This document shows, in pieces, positions 47,041-54,742 of a stretch of 64,000 nucleotides of DNA. The notes below the pieces were generated by a model. The model was not told where the DNA came from and ran no database searches. It was given only the letters and a program-made list of their open reading frames with translations. Positions within the stretch are counted from its first letter, which is position 1, and each line of letters opens with the position of its first letter. The DNA comes from Pseudomonas anguilliseptica (GTDB taxonomy: Bacteria; Pseudomonadota; Gammaproteobacteria; Pseudomonadales; Pseudomonadaceae). The DNA lies in contig NZ_FNSC01000001.1 of assembly GCF_900105355.1 (NCBI RefSeq), positions 1,674,001 to 1,738,000 of the forward strand. The letters are read 5' to 3'. The translations under genes were made by a program, and so were the position numbers.

Positions 47041-47793
47041 ATGAAACTGCAGTTCTCCCTTTCCGCGCTCGCGCTCGCCACCCTGCTTTCCGGCTGCCAG
47101 AACATGAGCCCTGACGCCATGCTTAGCACCGGGCTGCAAACCATGCAGGCTGTCACTCTCAGCGATGCTGAAGTGAAGAGCATGGCTGACGATGCCTGTG
47201 TGCAGATGGACGCCCAGTCGCCAATCGCGCCAGCCGATAGCACCTACAGCAAACGCCTGGAAACGATTGCCCGCAACCTCGGCAGCCAGGTCAACGGGAC
47301 GCCGGTTACTTACAAGGTTTACCTGACTGACGAAGTCAACGCCTGGGCCATGGCCAACGGTTGCGTGCGTGTGTACAGAGGTCTGATGGACCTGATGAAC
47401 GACAACGAAGTGGAAGGCGTGCTGGGCCACGAGATGGGGCACGTTGCCCTCGGCCACACCAAGAAGGCGATGCAAGCGGCCTACGCTACTTCGGTGGCTC
47501 GTGGCGCAATTGCCTCTTCCGGCAACAGTGCCGCCATGGCGTTGTCCAACTCGCAACTAGGTGATTTGGGTGAGGCGCTGATCAACGCGCAGTTTTCCCC
47601 GTCTCAGGAAAGCGCAGCCGATGACTTCTCTTTTGATCTGCTGAAACAGCGCAATATTCCGCTGCAGGGTTTGGCCAGTGCCTTCGACAAGCTGGCTCAG
47701 CTCGGCGGTGGCGACAGCAGCATGTTTGACTCCCACCCAGGCTCGGCCGATCGCGCCGCGCATATCCGCCAGCGTATCGCTGCCGAGAAGTGA
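47041..47793 (+). CDS. M48 family metalloprotease, lipoprotein (LoiP/YcaL-like)
   Basis: This 250-aa lipoprotein has a lipobox LLSGC and the zinc protease motif HEMGH (in LGHEMGHVALGHTKK), with the third ligand Glu in SQESAADDFSFDLL. Members such as LoiP and BepA trim misassembled outer-membrane proteins. The start at 47041 is preferred over an ATG at 47035 because it gives better spacing to AAGGA. The gene stands alone upstream of an LprI-type gene, which starts 47 bases after its stop, possibly in one transcript. Confidence 0.9.
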   Translation: MKLQFSLSALALATLLSGCQNMSPDAMLSTGLQTMQAVTLSDAEVKSMADDACVQMDAQSPIAPADSTYSKRLETIARNLGSQVNGTPVTYKVYLTDEVNAWAMANGCVRVYRGLMDLMNDNEVEGVLGHEMGHVALGHTKKAMQAAYATSVARGAIASSGNSAAMALSNSQLGDLGEALINAQFSPSQESAADDFSFDLLKQRNIPLQGLASAFDKLAQLGGGDSSMFDSHPGSADRAAHIRQRIAAEK

Positions 47794-47840
47794 TCGACGA
47801 TGGGCCACAATAGCGGCCCCATCTGTTTCAGGAGTTACCC

Positions 47841-48242
47841 ATGCATAACCGATGCGCTCTGTTGATCTGTGCTTCTTTGCTACTGGCTCCGCAGATAAAT
47901 GCCGCTAGCAGCGATGAGTTGGATGCTCGCTACAATGACTGCCTGGAGACTAGCGAGGGGCTTGCTAACAGCCTGGTTGCAGCCTGCGCTGAGGGTGTTT
48001 CGGATGTTGCGAAGAAACAGATGAACCTTACTTACCAGCGCCTATACCTCACGCTGCAACAAGCTTCGCCGGAAGATGCCAAGCAGCTCGAGGAGGCGCA
48101 GAAGGCCTGGCTTATCTATCGCACCGCGCATTGCGATATGCAGGGCAAGCATATTGGCTCGCCGATGTACTACACCTGCCCAATGGAGCTGAACATCGAC
48201 AGGCTCGTCGAACTGGAATTTTTGCTCGATAACGGCGGCTAG
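47841..48242 (+). CDS. LprI-type lysozyme inhibitor (DUF1311)
   Basis: This 133-aa secreted protein has a signal peptide ending in QINAAS and a DUF1311/LprI domain with conserved cysteines (NDCLE, AACAEG, HCDM, YTCPME) and AQKAWLIYRTAHC. LprI of Mycobacterium inhibits lysozyme; many Gram-negative members have unproven function. In this genome segment the Ivy inhibitor is broken but this gene is intact. A good ribosome binding site, CAGGAG, precedes the ATG. Confidence 0.85.
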   Translation: MHNRCALLICASLLLAPQINAASSDELDARYNDCLETSEGLANSLVAACAEGVSDVAKKQMNLTYQRLYLTLQQASPEDAKQLEEAQKAWLIYRTAHCDMQGKHIGSPMYYTCPMELNIDRLVELEFLLDNGG

Positions 48243-48277
48243 AATCCATCGTTCGCCCGAGGCTAACCCGCGGCAGA

Positions 48278-49924
48278 TTACTCACCCGCTATGTCCTGAC
48301 TGTGCAGTGCCCCTGTCTCGCTGCTTTCCAGCACCACATAGGCACTGGCGCAGAACAACGAGTTGAGGCGTTTCATATCGGCGATCAGCTCCATATGCAG
48401 GCCGCTGGTTTCGATGCTCTGCACCACCTGATGGTGCAAGCGGCTGACGTGGGCGTGGGCCAGACGGCGTTCCTGAGCGCGGAAGCGGCGCTTTTCACGC
48501 AGCAGTTGGCGCGCGCTTTCCTTGTCGGCGGAGAGAAATACCGACAGGCCCAGGCGCAGGTTGGCGGTTAGTTGTTGATGCAGATTGGCCAGCTCTGCCA
48601 GGCCGCTATCGGAGAAGGAGTGACGCTGGGCAGTTTTCTGATCCTGCACCTTGCCGAGCATGCGTTCGATGATGTCGCCGGCCTGCTCCAGGTTGACCGC
48701 CAGCTCGATGATCTCTGCCCAACGTCGGTTGTCGTGGTCGCTCAGGGCTTCGCGCTGGATCTGCGCCAGGTAGAGTTTCACTGCACTGTAGAGCGCATCG
48801 ACATCATCATCGAGGCGGCGCAGTTCCTTGCTAAGTGCCGTATGTCCGCCCTGCAGCACCTCCAGTAGATGGTTGAGCATGGTCTCGATCAGGTCGCCGA
48901 TGCGCAGGGTTTCACGCACCGCATTGGCCAGCGCCAGGCTCGGTGTGGCCAGCGCTGTAGGGTCGAGGTGGCGCGGGCGGGCGACGCCGTTCTCATCCGG
49001 GCGATCCGGCAGCAGCCAGTTGCAGAAGCGCGCCATCAGCCCGACCGTGGGCAGCATCAGCAGGCAGCGTAGGCCGTTGTAGAGCAGGTGAAAGCCGATC
49101 ACCAACTCTTCGGGGCGCCAGTTCAGGCTGTCCAGCCAGTTGGCCAGCGGGTCGAGCAGCGGCATCACCAGCAGCAGGCCAATCAGCTTGTACAGCAGAC
49201 TGCCCAGGGCCACGCGCCGCCCTGCAGGGGTTTGCAGGCTACTGGTGAGAAAGGCCAGCACGCCGCTGCCGATATTGGCGCCAATCACCAGGCCGATGGC
49301 CACGGGCAGGCTGATCAGGCCGGCACCGGTCAGGGTTGCGGTGAGCAGCACGGCGGCCAGGCTGGAATAGGAAATCAGCGCGAACAGCGCGCCGACCAGC
49401 GCATCCAGCAGCAGGTCGCCGGTCAGTGAGGCGAACAGCACGCGGATACCTTGCTCCTGGGTGATTGGCGTGGCGGCAGCGACGATCAGCTCGAGGGCCA
49501 ACAGCATCAGCCCCAGGCCAATGGCCACGCGGCCGAGCTGGCCGGCGCGGGTCTGTTTGCGCGAGAGAAAGAAGATCACGCCGAGGAAGATCAGCAGCGG
49601 GCTCAACCAGCTCAGATCAAGGGTCAGCACCCGCGCCATCAGCGCCGTACCGACGTCCGCGCCGAGCATGATCGCCAGTGCCGGAGTCAGCGCCATCAGC
49701 CCCTGAGCAACGAACGAGGTAACCAGTAATGCAGTGGCGTTGCTGCTCTGCACCAGCGCGGTAACACCGATGCCGGCGGCAAAGGCCAGCGGGCGCTTGC
49801 TGACGTTATGGCTAAGCACCTTGCGCAGGTGCGAGCCATACACCCGCAGGATGCCGGTACGGACGATATGAGTGCCCCAGATCAGCAAGGCGACGGCAGA
49901 CAGCAGATTCAGCAGGGTGAGCAT
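48278..49924 (-). CDS. Na/Pi cotransporter family protein (NptA/YjbB-like)
   Basis: This 548-aa membrane protein has two Na/Pi cotransporter repeats, each with a QSS-type motif (VTALVQSSNATALLVTSF; the second half has SYSSLAAVLLTATLTGAG), and a C-terminal PhoU-like helical domain of about 200 residues (LAQIQREALSDHDNRRW, NLEQAGDIIERMLG). It is probably a sodium-linked phosphate exporter or importer. The neighbours are unrelated. It is convergent with the LprI gene. Frame and length are intact. Confidence 0.92.
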   Translation of the reverse strand: MLTLLNLLSAVALLIWGTHIVRTGILRVYGSHLRKVLSHNVSKRPLAFAAGIGVTALVQSSNATALLVTSFVAQGLMALTPALAIMLGADVGTALMARVLTLDLSWLSPLLIFLGVIFFLSRKQTRAGQLGRVAIGLGLMLLALELIVAAATPITQEQGIRVLFASLTGDLLLDALVGALFALISYSSLAAVLLTATLTGAGLISLPVAIGLVIGANIGSGVLAFLTSSLQTPAGRRVALGSLLYKLIGLLLVMPLLDPLANWLDSLNWRPEELVIGFHLLYNGLRCLLMLPTVGLMARFCNWLLPDRPDENGVARPRHLDPTALATPSLALANAVRETLRIGDLIETMLNHLLEVLQGGHTALSKELRRLDDDVDALYSAVKLYLAQIQREALSDHDNRRWAEIIELAVNLEQAGDIIERMLGKVQDQKTAQRHSFSDSGLAELANLHQQLTANLRLGLSVFLSADKESARQLLREKRRFRAQERRLAHAHVSRLHHQVVQSIETSGLHMELIADMKRLNSLFCASAYVVLESSETGALHSQDIAGE

Positions 49925-50136
49925 GGTGCTGCTCCCTGGCGCGTCAGCCCGGTTGCAGCGTGACGCGCGGCTTTTACTTGTTATAAAGGTCCATCGTGTA
50001 GAAGCGCAGACCCTGTATTTAGCTTTAGCTGGGGTTGGCGCTGCGCGCCAGCGCGCGACACAGCCTGTCGTGCAATCCCGCCAGGCTGCGTGAGCTGATA
50101 ACCTTGCCCGCTACTGAACGGAAGCGACTCCCTCTG

Positions 50137-53100
50137 ATGCTGACGCTTTATCACGCCCCTGACCTGGAAACCCTTGGCGAGCTGGCCACCACCCTGCTCG
50201 CCACCCCCATGCATGACCCCTTCGCCCCGGCGCTGGTGGTGGTGCCGAGCCAGGGCATGGGGCGCTGGCTGACCCTGGAGCTGGCGCGCAAGCAGGGCAT
50301 TGCCATGCAGCTGGAGGTGCAGCTGCCGGCCAAGTTCGTCTGGGACCTCTCGCGCCTGTGCCTGGGGCAACTGCCGGAGCAGTCGGCGTTCAGCCCTACC
50401 AGCCTGAGCTGGCGCTTGTATGACTGGCTGTGCGAGCCGGCTCACCTGAGTGAGGCGCCGCGTCTGGCGCATTACCTGGACGGTGGCGATGAGCGGCGGC
50501 GTTTGTCACTTGCCGTGAAGATCGCCGACGTATTCGACCAATACCTGCTGTATCGCGACGACTGGCTGGCCGCCTGGGAGCGCAATGAGCAGCAGGACCT
50601 CGGCCCGGATGAAGCCTGGCAGGCGCTGCTGTGGCGCGAGCTGACCCGTGACGGCCACCCGCACCGCGCGCGTTTGCTGGAAGAACTGCTCACCCGCCTG
50701 TATGACGCCACACCTATCGCCGAACTGCCCGAGCGCATGCTGGTGTTCGGTATCAGCTCGCTGCCGCCACACCATATGCGCGTGCTCGAAGGCCTGGCGC
50801 GGCACACCCAGGTAATTGTTTTCGCCCTCAACCCATGCCGTGAAGCCTGGGGCGAGATTCGCGATATTCGAGAGCTGGCGCGGCAACCCGAAGCCAGCCC
50901 TGAAGACTGGTACCTGGATGTTGGCCACCCACTGCTGGCCAGCCTGGGCAAGCAGGGGCGCGACTTTTTCGACAGACTGTTCAGCCTGGCCTCCAGCGAG
51001 GGCAGTCAGGAAATCGGCTTGTATTCCGAAGACGCTGACCTGCACGATGCCAGCCTGTTGCAGGCATTGCAGAACGACATCCTGCGCCTGCGCACACGCA
51101 CTGCTGATGAGCGTTTGCGGCTGCGCGAAGACGACCGCTCGCTGGAGCTGCACGTCGCCCACTCGCCGCTGCGCGAAGTGGAAATCCTGCATGACCAGCT
51201 ACTCGCCCGCTTTGCCGCCGAGCCCAGTCTGACCCCGGATCAGGTGGTGGTGCTGACTCCGGACATTGAGCGTTACGCACCCTATATCGAAGCGGTGTTT
51301 GCCCCGCGCGAGGGCGTGCCGCGTATTCCCTTCAGCCTGGCCGATCGCAGCCTGCGCGCGGAAATCCCGCTGATCGAAGCCTTCCTTAACCTGTTGGCGC
51401 TGCCCGATAGCCGCTTTGCCGCCGAGGAAATCCTCGCCTGGCTGGAACAGCCGGCCATCGCCCGCCGCGTCGGCATCGAGGCGGAGGATTTACCGCTGCT
51501 GCGCGACTGGCTGCGCGAAGCCGGCGTGCGCTGGGGTCGCGATGAAACGCACCGCGAGCAACTGGGGCTGCCGGCCGACGCAGCCTTTACCTGGCGCCAA
51601 GGGCTGGATCGCCTGCTGCTGGGCTTTGCTGCGCCACCGCAGTTGGCCGGTCTGGCTGCGCCACTGTTGGGTACCAACTGGCCGCTGGATGCGCTGGAAG
51701 GAGGGAGGGCACAACTGCTCGGGCGCCTGGCTGGTTTTGTCGAGCGTTTGGCTACGCTGGCGCAAGGGCTGCAACGGCCGCGCGGCCTGGGTGAATGGGC
51801 CGAATCCCTGCAAGGGCTGATCGATCAGCTGTTTGATGAGCGCGAGGCCGGTGACACCCTGTTGCTGCTGTCCAAGGCCTGCGCCGCGCTCAAGGAGCAG
51901 GGCGAGGCCTCGGGTGTTGAACGGCCGATCGAGTTGGCGCTGATCCGTCAGCAACTGACCGCCGCCTTGGAACAGGGCAGCGCCGCCTCGGGCTTTCTCA
52001 CTGGCGCGGTGACCTTCTGCACCATGGTGCCGATGCGCAGCCTGCCGTTTCGCCTGGTCTGCCTGCTTGGCCTGGATGACGGTGCCTTGCCGCGCCGCAC
52101 CCCGGCAGCGGGCTTTGACCTGATCAGCCAGAAGCCCCGCTGTGGCGACCGTGCACGCCGGCTGGATGACCGTTACCTGCTGCTGGAAACCCTGCTCTCG
52201 GCCCGTGGCGGCCTGTACCTGAGCTACGTCGGCCGCGACCCGCGCAGCAATGCCGAGCTGCCGCCTTCGGTATTGGTCAGCGAGCTGCTGGATGTGGTCG
52301 ACCTCACCGCCGTTTGTGAAAGTGGTTGTGGGAGGGGCTTTAGCCGCGACGAGTCCGAGCTCGGCGGAAAAGCCAGCGCTCATATCACCCATCACCACCC
52401 GCTGCAGCCCTTCGCCCACGGCAACTTCGCCGGCAACCGCCATGCCGGCTTTGCCGCGCCCTGGTTCCACGCTGCGCAGCGCTTGAGTCAGGCGGTGCAA
52501 ACCCCAACGCCCTTTGCCAGTCCGTTGGATAAGCCGGATCAATATTTGCCGGGCGGCGTTCCGCTCAGCATCGAGCCGAGCCAGCTGATCCACTGCTTCA
52601 AACACCCGGCGCGCTACCTGCTGGAACAGCGTCTCGGCCTGCGCCTGGCGCAGAGCGAGGAAACTCTGGCCGGTGACGAGCCGTTCAGCGTCGAGTGGAC
52701 CAGCCAGCATGGCCTGCGCCAGTTGGCCTTGCAGGCCATCGAGAACGGTTGGAGTGAACGCCAGGAACGCGCCGTGGCGGCGGCGTCAGGCTGGTTACCG
52801 GTGGGCGAGTTGGGCCAGGCGCACTGGGGACAGATTCGCGGGCCGATCCGCGCCTTCGCCCCGACGCTGTTCGATGAACGTCCGGAGGATGCGCCGCAAC
52901 CATTGCTGGTGGACCTGGAGGTGGCCGGTGTACGCATCCATGGCTGGCTGGATGGAGTGACCCGCGCGGGCCTGTTCGACTACCGCCTGCGTGATCTCGG
53001 CGCCTGGGAGCTGGCACCGTTCTGGCTGCGCCATCTACTGCTTAACTGCGCTGCCACACCTGACATCAGCCGCGATAGCCGTCTGCTCTCGCCGAAAAGT

Positions 53101-53445
53101 GAATGGCGTCTGGGCGCGTTGGCCAATGCCCGTGAACTGCTGCTGCCCTGGCTCGAAGCCTACAAAAGCGTGCTGTGCGAGCCGCTGCCACTGTTCGCCA
53201 AATGCAGCCACGGCTTTGCCCGCAAATGGCGCAACCCCGGGCGCAAAGAGCCAATTGACGCCGCCCGCAGCGAAGCGCGGGTGATGTGGCAAGGCAATGA
53301 CTTTATGACCGGCGAAGGCCAGGACCCCTGGAATGCCCTGGCTTTTCGCGACCGTGAAGCGCTGGATGAGCGCTTTGAAACGCTGGCCGAGCAGCTTTAC
53401 GGCCCGGCGCTGGATGCCCTGCAAGGCAGCGGGGAGGATGAGTGA
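50137..53445 (+). CDS. recC: Exodeoxyribonuclease V subunit RecC, with in-frame REP-derived insertion
   Basis: RecC (1102 aa) is the Chi-recognising scaffold of RecBCD, a helicase-nuclease for double-strand break repair and foreign DNA degradation. The N-terminus has LVVVPSQGMGRWL and LQLPAKFVWDLSR-like segments. The middle has VVLTPDIERYAPYIEAVF and LFRLVCLLGLDDGALPR-like motifs, and the C-terminal nuclease-like fold follows. At about residues 727-748 the protein carries an unusual Gly/Cys-rich stretch (CESGCGRGFSRDESELGGKA) encoded by a REP-like sequence, in frame. The start at 50137 fits family N-termini; the ribosome binding site is weak. recB should follow directly but is separated by a Fic gene. 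Confidence 0.93.
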   Translation: MLTLYHAPDLETLGELATTLLATPMHDPFAPALVVVPSQGMGRWLTLELARKQGIAMQLEVQLPAKFVWDLSRLCLGQLPEQSAFSPTSLSWRLYDWLCEPAHLSEAPRLAHYLDGGDERRRLSLAVKIADVFDQYLLYRDDWLAAWERNEQQDLGPDEAWQALLWRELTRDGHPHRARLLEELLTRLYDATPIAELPERMLVFGISSLPPHHMRVLEGLARHTQVIVFALNPCREAWGEIRDIRELARQPEASPEDWYLDVGHPLLASLGKQGRDFFDRLFSLASSEGSQEIGLYSEDADLHDASLLQALQNDILRLRTRTADERLRLREDDRSLELHVAHSPLREVEILHDQLLARFAAEPSLTPDQVVVLTPDIERYAPYIEAVFAPREGVPRIPFSLADRSLRAEIPLIEAFLNLLALPDSRFAAEEILAWLEQPAIARRVGIEAEDLPLLRDWLREAGVRWGRDETHREQLGLPADAAFTWRQGLDRLLLGFAAPPQLAGLAAPLLGTNWPLDALEGGRAQLLGRLAGFVERLATLAQGLQRPRGLGEWAESLQGLIDQLFDEREAGDTLLLLSKACAALKEQGEASGVERPIELALIRQQLTAALEQGSAASGFLTGAVTFCTMVPMRSLPFRLVCLLGLDDGALPRRTPAAGFDLISQKPRCGDRARRLDDRYLLLETLLSARGGLYLSYVGRDPRSNAELPPSVLVSELLDVVDLTAVCESGCGRGFSRDESELGGKASAHITHHHPLQPFAHGNFAGNRHAGFAAPWFHAAQRLSQAVQTPTPFASPLDKPDQYLPGGVPLSIEPSQLIHCFKHPARYLLEQRLGLRLAQSEETLAGDEPFSVEWTSQHGLRQLALQAIENGWSERQERAVAAASGWLPVGELGQAHWGQIRGPIRAFAPTLFDERPEDAPQPLLVDLEVAGVRIHGWLDGVTRAGLFDYRLRDLGAWELAPFWLRHLLLNCAATPDISRDSRLLSPKSEWRLGALANARELLLPWLEAYKSVLCEPLPLFAKCSHGFARKWRNPGRKEPIDAARSEARVMWQGNDFMTGEGQDPWNALAFRDREALDERFETLAEQLYGPALDALQGSGEDE
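52327..52375 (+). repeat. REP-like element inside recC
   Basis: TGTGGGAGGGGCTTTAGCC and the next bases CGCGAC (52327-52351) resemble the Pseudomonas REP class TGTGGGAGNGGCTT-AGCCGCGA. An inverted part (CGGCGGAAAAGCC) follows at about 52363-52375. REPs are normally intergenic. Here the insertion keeps the recC frame and adds about 20 residues. Confidence 0.72.
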
Positions 53446-53511
53446 CGGATATTTCTTGCCATGTAGGTACATAAATACTCTGGCGGGATCTGTAGCGAGA
53501 CGTGCCACTAG

Positions 53512-53580
53512 CTATACAGATGCTTCTTGATATGTATAGAAAAATCGGATAACTATACATATTGTGCTTGGCCCGTATAG
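53512..53580 (+). promoter_or_regulatory. Operator array of four alternating CTATAC/GTATAG half-sites
   Basis: CTATAC (53512-53517), GTATAG (53534-53539), CTATAC (53553-53558) and GTATAG (53575-53580) alternate in orientation with start spacings of 22, 19 and 22. The middle pair extends to a perfect inverted repeat TATGTATAG / CTATACATA (53531-53539, 53553-53561). The array lies just before the fic start in AT-rich DNA and is a likely operator/promoter region. Confidence 0.6.
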
Positions 53581-53626
53581 CAAACGACAGTTTGCTCTAC
53601 ATATGACGGAAACTAGGAAGACTGAT

Positions 53627-54700
53627 ATGCAGGCGCTACAGAACCTCGCCCCAGAACGTTTTGAGACCCGCGCCATCCTGAGGAGGCTTAACGCGACTAG
53701 TCGGGTACTGGCCGAGCTCAAGGGGGTTGCATCGTCTATTCCGCACCAAGGCATCCTGATCAATACCTTGGGTATGCAGGAGGCCAAGGACAGCTCTGCC
53801 ATCGAAAATATCGTCACCACTTATGACGACTTGTTCCGAGATGATGCTTTCCCCGAGTCGGGTGACAACCTAGCGGCAAAAGAAGTACTGCGTTATCGGC
53901 AAGCGCTGCGTATCGGTTTTGCCAGTGTCTGCAAGACCGGCCTCCTGACTACCAACCAGATCATCGAGATCCAAGCCGAACTGGAGCGCAACAATGCCGG
54001 CTTGCGCTGCTTGCCGGGCACTACACTCAAGGATGGCCATGGCCGGGTCGTTTATACCCCGCCACAGTCGGCCTCCGAGGTGATCGAGTTGATGCGCGAT
54101 CTGGAACAGTTCATCAACGATGACGAGAGCTTCGATGCCGACCCTTTGGTGAAGATGGCGCTGATTCATCACCAGTTCGAGAGTATCCACCCGTTTTACG
54201 ACGGCAATGGCCGCGCCGGACGCATTGTAAATGTGCTTTACCTGCTCAAGTGTGGGCTGCTGGATATCCCAGTGCTCTACCTGAGCCGCTATATAGTGCG
54301 GCACAAGGCGGAGTACTACCGCTTGCTACAGGCGGTGCGGGAAGAGGACTGTTGGGAGGGCTGGGTGCTGTTTATGCTTGCAGCCATCGAGGAAACCGCG
54401 CGTCAGGCGATAGAAACTATTCAGGCCATCAAACAGGTGCTGATGGACTACAAGCACCGAATTCGAGACAAGCACAGGTTCTACAGCCAGGACCTGATCA
54501 ACAACCTGTTTACCCACCCCTACACCAAGATCGAGTTCATCGTGCGTGACCTCAAAGTATCTCGGTTGACTGCCACCAAGTACCTAGATGCGCTGGCTGC
54601 CAGCGGTTTTGTCGAGAAACGCAAGGTGGGCCGCTGCAACTTCTATATCAACCTGGGACTCAACGCGATCTTGACCGGGGAGAACTTGCGTGATGATTGA
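53627..54700 (+). CDS. Fic domain protein with C-terminal winged helix (class II, self-inhibited)
   Basis: This 357-aa protein is a putative AMP-transferase. The Fic motif HPFYDGNGRAGR has the catalytic His188. An N-terminal inhibitory motif SSAIEN (residues 56-61) fits the class II pattern S/TxxxE-G/N. The last 90 residues form a winged helix (FIVRDLKVSRLTATKYLDAL), a layout common in Fic/DOC proteins that bind their own operator. The start at 53627 follows AGGAAG; an ATG at 53603 lacks such a signal. It sits between recC and recB, where Pseudomonas normally has no gene. The operator array upstream suggests autoregulation. Target protein unknown. Confidence 0.9.
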   Translation: MQALQNLAPERFETRAILRRLNATSRVLAELKGVASSIPHQGILINTLGMQEAKDSSAIENIVTTYDDLFRDDAFPESGDNLAAKEVLRYRQALRIGFASVCKTGLLTTNQIIEIQAELERNNAGLRCLPGTTLKDGHGRVVYTPPQSASEVIELMRDLEQFINDDESFDADPLVKMALIHHQFESIHPFYDGNGRAGRIVNVLYLLKCGLLDIPVLYLSRYIVRHKAEYYRLLQAVREEDCWEGWVLFMLAAIEETARQAIETIQAIKQVLMDYKHRIRDKHRFYSQDLINNLFTHPYTKIEFIVRDLKVSRLTATKYLDALAASGFVEKRKVGRCNFYINLGLNAILTGENLRDD

Positions 54701-54742
54701 TACCAAGTCCTGCCTGGTGACTCCAGGGCAAAAGTTGGGCGC

